From the NCBI GenBank assembly GCA_958435885.1, contig CAUBHZ010000023.1:1-11834 (forward strand): DNA of 11,834 bases, given 5' to 3'. Below the pieces are notes generated by a model. That model was not told the DNA's origin. It ran no database searches and worked only from the letters and a program-made list of their open reading frames with translations. Shown here one piece after another: positions 8,868 to 11,834 of the stretch (position 1 is its first letter; each line of letters begins with the position of its first letter). Source of the DNA: an uncultured Intestinimonas sp. (GTDB taxonomy: Bacteria > Bacillota_A > Clostridia > Oscillospirales > Oscillospiraceae). Both the position numbers and the translations under genes were made by a program.

Positions 8868-10151
8868 ATGAGAGATATTGTCACGTCATTTGGGGCCTGG
8901 GTCCAGGAGACCTGTGAGAAGGACCCCGACAAGGCCAGGCGCTGGCTGGCCAGGGGCTACCGGGCCAAGGAGCTGCAGATCCGCCACGATCCCCGGCTGA
9001 AGGACAGCCCCGCCGCCCGGATGGTGGCGGCTCAGACCATGCGGGCCATGACGCTGCCCCTGGTCCACCCGGAGCGCTCCGCCATGGCCAGCCTGTTCCT
9101 GCCCTGTGAGCCCTTACAGGTCATGGGGCTCTATCCCTACTCCTGTGAGGGCTTTGGCTGCTTTCTGTCCGGCACCCAGGCCGAGCAGTCCTTTTTGCAG
9201 TACGCCGAGAGCCAGGGCTTGCCGGACACCTTCTGCTCCTACCACCGGATCTTCATCGGTGCGGCGGAGAAGGGGCTCATGCCCAAGCCCCGGTTCATTC
9301 TGAACACCACCCTGGCCTGCGACGCCAACCTGCTCACCTTCCGTCGACTGGCCGAGTACTTCCAGGTGCCCCAGTTCGTGGTGGACGTGCCCTACGAGAC
9401 CGACGAACAGGCGGTGGACTATGTGGCGGACCAGCTCCGGGAGATGGTTCGCTTCATGGAGAAGGAGACGGGGCAACGTCTGAAGGAAGACGACCTTCGG
9501 GAAGCGGTGGCCCGGAGCCAGCGGAGCATGGAACAGTTTGACCGCTACATGACCCTGCGCGCGGACAAGCTGCTGATCGGTGAACTCACCGGTGAGATGT
9601 TTTCCGCCTTTGCCCTCCACACGCTGTTGGGCACCCCGGAGACTGAGGCCTACACCCGCCGGTGCATCCAGGAGGCGGAGAAGGCGCCCCCGGCGGAGGG
9701 GGTACGGCTGGTGTGGATGCACACCACCCCCTTCTGGGTGCAGCCCCTGCGTCAGGTCACCGACTACAACCTCCAGGTCCAGGTGGTGGCCTGCGACATG
9801 TGCTTTGAGGGCCTGCTGAAAGGGCCCGTGGACGATGACCCCTACCGGGCCATGGCCCGGCGGGTGGTCTACTCCGCCTTCAACGGCCCGGTGGAGCGGC
9901 GCATCCAGCGGGGGATCGAAGCCGCCCGGCAGGTCAGGGCGGACGGTGCCGTGTGGTTCTGTCACTGGGGCTGCAAGCACACCCTGGGCGGCGCCCAGCT
10001 GGCCAAGCAGGGCTTCGAGGCCGCCGGGTTCCCCTGTCTGGTCCTGGACGGCGACGGCTGCGACCGCAGCCACGGCGGCGAGGGCCAGCTGGCCACCCGT
10101 ATGGAGGCCTTTGTGGAGATGCTCAAAGCAGGGGGGAGGTCCAAGGAATGA
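8868..10151 (+). CDS. 2-hydroxyacyl-CoA dehydratase family subunit (HgdB/BcrB-like)
   Basis: A 427-residue subunit of the family that includes HgdAB, FldBC, HadBC and the benzoyl-CoA reductase subunits BcrBC. These anaerobic [4Fe-4S] enzymes dehydrate (R)-2-hydroxyacyl-CoA through ketyl radicals, or reduce aromatic CoA thioesters, after ATP-driven one-electron activation. Seen here are a Cys-rich N-terminal half (Cys80, 93, 98), FCSYHRIFIG (Cys123, a probable cluster ligand), FCHWGCK (Cys365, Cys369) and the C-terminal LDGDGCDRSHGGEGQLATRMEAF typical of the family. There are thirteen Cys in all. ATG 8868 has GGGAGGAAG just upstream. It lies 24 nt after the nuclease gene and overlaps the next gene by 4 nt (ATGA), so it forms a pair with the fused partner. 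The substrate is unknown. A double-cubane-cluster-type reductase is an alternative. Confidence 0.88.
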   Translation: MRDIVTSFGAWVQETCEKDPDKARRWLARGYRAKELQIRHDPRLKDSPAARMVAAQTMRAMTLPLVHPERSAMASLFLPCEPLQVMGLYPYSCEGFGCFLSGTQAEQSFLQYAESQGLPDTFCSYHRIFIGAAEKGLMPKPRFILNTTLACDANLLTFRRLAEYFQVPQFVVDVPYETDEQAVDYVADQLREMVRFMEKETGQRLKEDDLREAVARSQRSMEQFDRYMTLRADKLLIGELTGEMFSAFALHTLLGTPETEAYTRRCIQEAEKAPPAEGVRLVWMHTTPFWVQPLRQVTDYNLQVQVVACDMCFEGLLKGPVDDDPYRAMARRVVYSAFNGPVERRIQRGIEAARQVRADGAVWFCHWGCKHTLGGAQLAKQGFEAAGFPCLVLDGDGCDRSHGGEGQLATRMEAFVEMLKAGGRSKE

Positions 10152-11803
10152 GCACGACCTATTATATCTGTAAATATACTCCGGTGGAGCTGCTGGAGGC
10201 CTTGGGCGGCACCTGTCAGGTCCTGGACGAAATGCCGGACAACTTTTCCCTCAGCGACCAGATGGGACACCCCAACCTGTGCGGCTTCGGCAAGTCGGTG
10301 CTGGAGGCCTGCCTCTCCGGGCAGGTGAAGGAGCTGGTGTTGGTCAACTGCTGCGACACCATCCGCAGCGTCTACGATATTCTGGCCGCCAGGGGCGAGA
10401 TGGACTTCCTGTTCTTGATGGACATGCTCCATACCAGCGGCCCCAGAGCCGCCGCCCGTACCAAGGCGGAGCTGCTCCGGCTGGCCGGGGCCTACGCCGC
10501 CTACAAGGGTACGACCTTTGATCCCAACCGGTTCCGGGCGGCCTTCCGCCCGTCGGAGCGGCCGAAAGGTCCCTACCTCAGCGTCATGGGCGGCAGGGTA
10601 GGGGACAGGCTCTTTCAGGCCATGGCAGAGTCCATGCCTCTGCCGGTGTGCAATGACACCTGTGTTCACGATCGCTTCGTGCCGCCGCCGGAAGGGGAGG
10701 AGACGGACCTGGAAGCCCTCATGGAGCCCTACGCCAAGACCCTGCTGGAGCAGGTCCCCTGCATGCGCATGACCGATGTGACCGGCCGGGAGAGCCTGCG
10801 GCGGTCGCCTGATCTGCGGGGCATCATCTATCACACGGTGAAGTTCTGCGACTACTACGGCTTTGAGTACTCCAAGCTCCGTAAGGACTGCGGCATGCCG
10901 CTGCTGAAGCTGGAGTCCGACTACACCGTGCAGAGCAGCGGACAGCTCCGCACCCGGCTGGAGGCCTTTGCGGAGAGCCTGTCACCGGAAACCACACTGA
11001 CCAGGAAGGGGAGAGGACAAGTGAAGAAGGGATATTTTGCGGGGATCGACAGCGGGTCGACCAGTACGGACGTGGCCATTCTGGACCAGGACAAGCACCT
11101 GGTGGCCCAGGTCATCCTGCCCACCGGCGCCGGCGCCGCGGCAGGCGCAGAGCGGGCCATGGAGGCAGCCCTGGTCCAGGCCGGGCTGAAGCCGGAGGAC
11201 ATCACCGCCACCGTCACCACCGGCTACGGCCGTTCGGCCATCCAGCTGGGCGACAAGTCCATCACCGAGATCACCTGCCACGCCAAGGGCGCCTTCTTCC
11301 TGGACCCCACAGTGCGCACCATCATCGATATCGGCGGTCAGGATAGCAAGGTCATCCGGGTGGATGAGACCGGCAACGTGGTGAATTTCATCATGAATGA
11401 CAAGTGCGCCGCCGGGACGGGCCGCTTCCTGGAACTCATGGCCCGGACCCTGGAGCTCTCCCTGGATGAGATGAGCACCGCCGGTCTGAACTGGAAGGAG
11501 GACATCACCATCTCCAGCATGTGCACCGTCTTCGCCGAGTCGGAGGTGGTCTCCCTCATCGCCCAGAACAAGAGCACCGCCGACATCATCCACGGTCTCA
11601 ATGAGGCGGTGGCGGCCAAGACCTGCGCCCTGTGCAAGCGGCTGGGCGGGGAGCCCACCTATATGATGACGGGCGGCGTCTCCAAGAACAAGGGCGTAGC
11701 GGAAGCCATCCAGCGCCGTCTGGGAGCGCCTCTGCACATCTCCGATGAGGCACAGCTCAACGGCGCTCTGGGCGCCGCGCTGTTCGCCCTGGAGCTGGCA
11801 TAA
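10148..11803 (+). CDS. Fused 2-hydroxyacyl-CoA dehydratase subunit and ATP-dependent activase
   Basis: A 551-residue two-domain protein. Residues 1 to about 280 are a dehydratase subunit: HPNLCGFGKS (Cys45), VNCCDT (Cys68/69), KFCDYYG (Cys234), and the family ending LESDYTVQSSGQLRTRLEAF. Residues 292-551 are an activase of the HgdC/FldI/BadF-BcrAD type in the ASKHA fold: GIDSGSTSTD (phosphate 1, residues 299-308), TTGYGR, IDIGGQDSK (phosphate 2) and TGGVSKNKG (adenosine). Cys420 in NDKCAAGTG and Cys459 in SSMCTVF are 39 residues apart, the spacing of the two cysteines that bridge the [4Fe-4S] cluster in activator dimers. ATG 10148 follows GGAGG (10135-10139) by 8 nt and overlaps the previous stop. 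The frame is open upstream to about 9953, but that stretch lies within the previous gene. The activase transfers one electron per ATP-driven cycle to the dehydratase. Activators are usually encoded separately, so the fusion is notable. Confidence 0.9.
   Translation: MSTTYYICKYTPVELLEALGGTCQVLDEMPDNFSLSDQMGHPNLCGFGKSVLEACLSGQVKELVLVNCCDTIRSVYDILAARGEMDFLFLMDMLHTSGPRAAARTKAELLRLAGAYAAYKGTTFDPNRFRAAFRPSERPKGPYLSVMGGRVGDRLFQAMAESMPLPVCNDTCVHDRFVPPPEGEETDLEALMEPYAKTLLEQVPCMRMTDVTGRESLRRSPDLRGIIYHTVKFCDYYGFEYSKLRKDCGMPLLKLESDYTVQSSGQLRTRLEAFAESLSPETTLTRKGRGQVKKGYFAGIDSGSTSTDVAILDQDKHLVAQVILPTGAGAAAGAERAMEAALVQAGLKPEDITATVTTGYGRSAIQLGDKSITEITCHAKGAFFLDPTVRTIIDIGGQDSKVIRVDETGNVVNFIMNDKCAAGTGRFLELMARTLELSLDEMSTAGLNWKEDITISSMCTVFAESEVVSLIAQNKSTADIIHGLNEAVAAKTCALCKRLGGEPTYMMTGGVSKNKGVAEAIQRRLGAPLHISDEAQLNGALGAALFALELA
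11008..11023 (+). promoter_or_regulatory. Internal RBS and GTG start candidate for a free activase
   Basis: GGGGAGAGG (11008-11016) precedes an in-frame GTG (11021-11023) that encodes Val292 of the fusion protein, exactly where the activase domain begins (VKKGYFAGIDSG). The spacing is 4-7 nt depending on which purines pair. Initiation here would give a 260-residue protein ending at 11803, matching the length of classical stand-alone activators such as HgdC. Confidence 0.45.
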
Positions 11804-11834
11804 CGATCCGAATAACAGAAACAGAGGGCCGGGG
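11804..11834. other. Short 3' flank, no gene seen
   Basis: The 31 nt after the fusion gene contain no start codon with an RBS. The final GAGGGCCGGGG could be the left arm of a hairpin cut by the window edge, but this cannot be judged. Confidence 0.3.

Overview
The window is GC-rich (roughly 60%) bacterial chromosome. All ten supported genes lie on the + strand, and there is little space between them. Strong AGGAGG-type ribosome binding sites, a YunB-type sporulation protein, a VanZ-family membrane protein and an anaerobic 2-hydroxyacyl-CoA dehydratase system with its oxygen-sensitive activator together suggest a strictly anaerobic, spore-forming Clostridia member. A GC-rich gut Oscillospiraceae lineage (Flavonifractor, Intestinimonas or Lawsonibacter-like) fits best. 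This placement is inferred from gene content and composition, not from a marker search.

Region 1 (1-2595) holds three tandem M42-family metallo-aminopeptidase paralogues. The first is cut by the left edge. They are tightly packed (a 7-nt overlap, then a 19-nt gap) and probably form one operon for cytoplasmic peptide degradation. Region 2 (2596-5361) holds a PLP-dependent protein of the methionine gamma-lyase/'aluminum resistance' family, a YunB-like sporulation protein whose start codon sits in a predicted hairpin, and a VanZ-family membrane protein with a plausible extended -10 promoter of its own. Region 3 (5369-7357) is ligA, the NAD-dependent DNA ligase, with all its domains. It is followed by a 197-nt intergenic stretch holding two strong stem-loops, one of them a probable terminator.

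Region 4 (7555-8843) is a translationally coupled pair: a small soluble protein and a lipoprotein with a DNA/RNA non-specific endonuclease domain plus a C-terminal Cys-rich tail. Region 5 (8868-11803) is a two-gene 2-hydroxyacyl-CoA dehydratase module. The first gene encodes one dehydratase subunit. The second fuses the other subunit to the ATP-dependent activator (activase).

The most interesting point is in region 5. The fusion gene carries an in-frame GTG preceded by a Shine-Dalgarno-like sequence exactly at the domain junction. Starting there would give a free 260-residue activase, the size of classical stand-alone activators. One gene might therefore make both a fused and a free activase. 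The substrate of this dehydratase cannot be read from the sequence.
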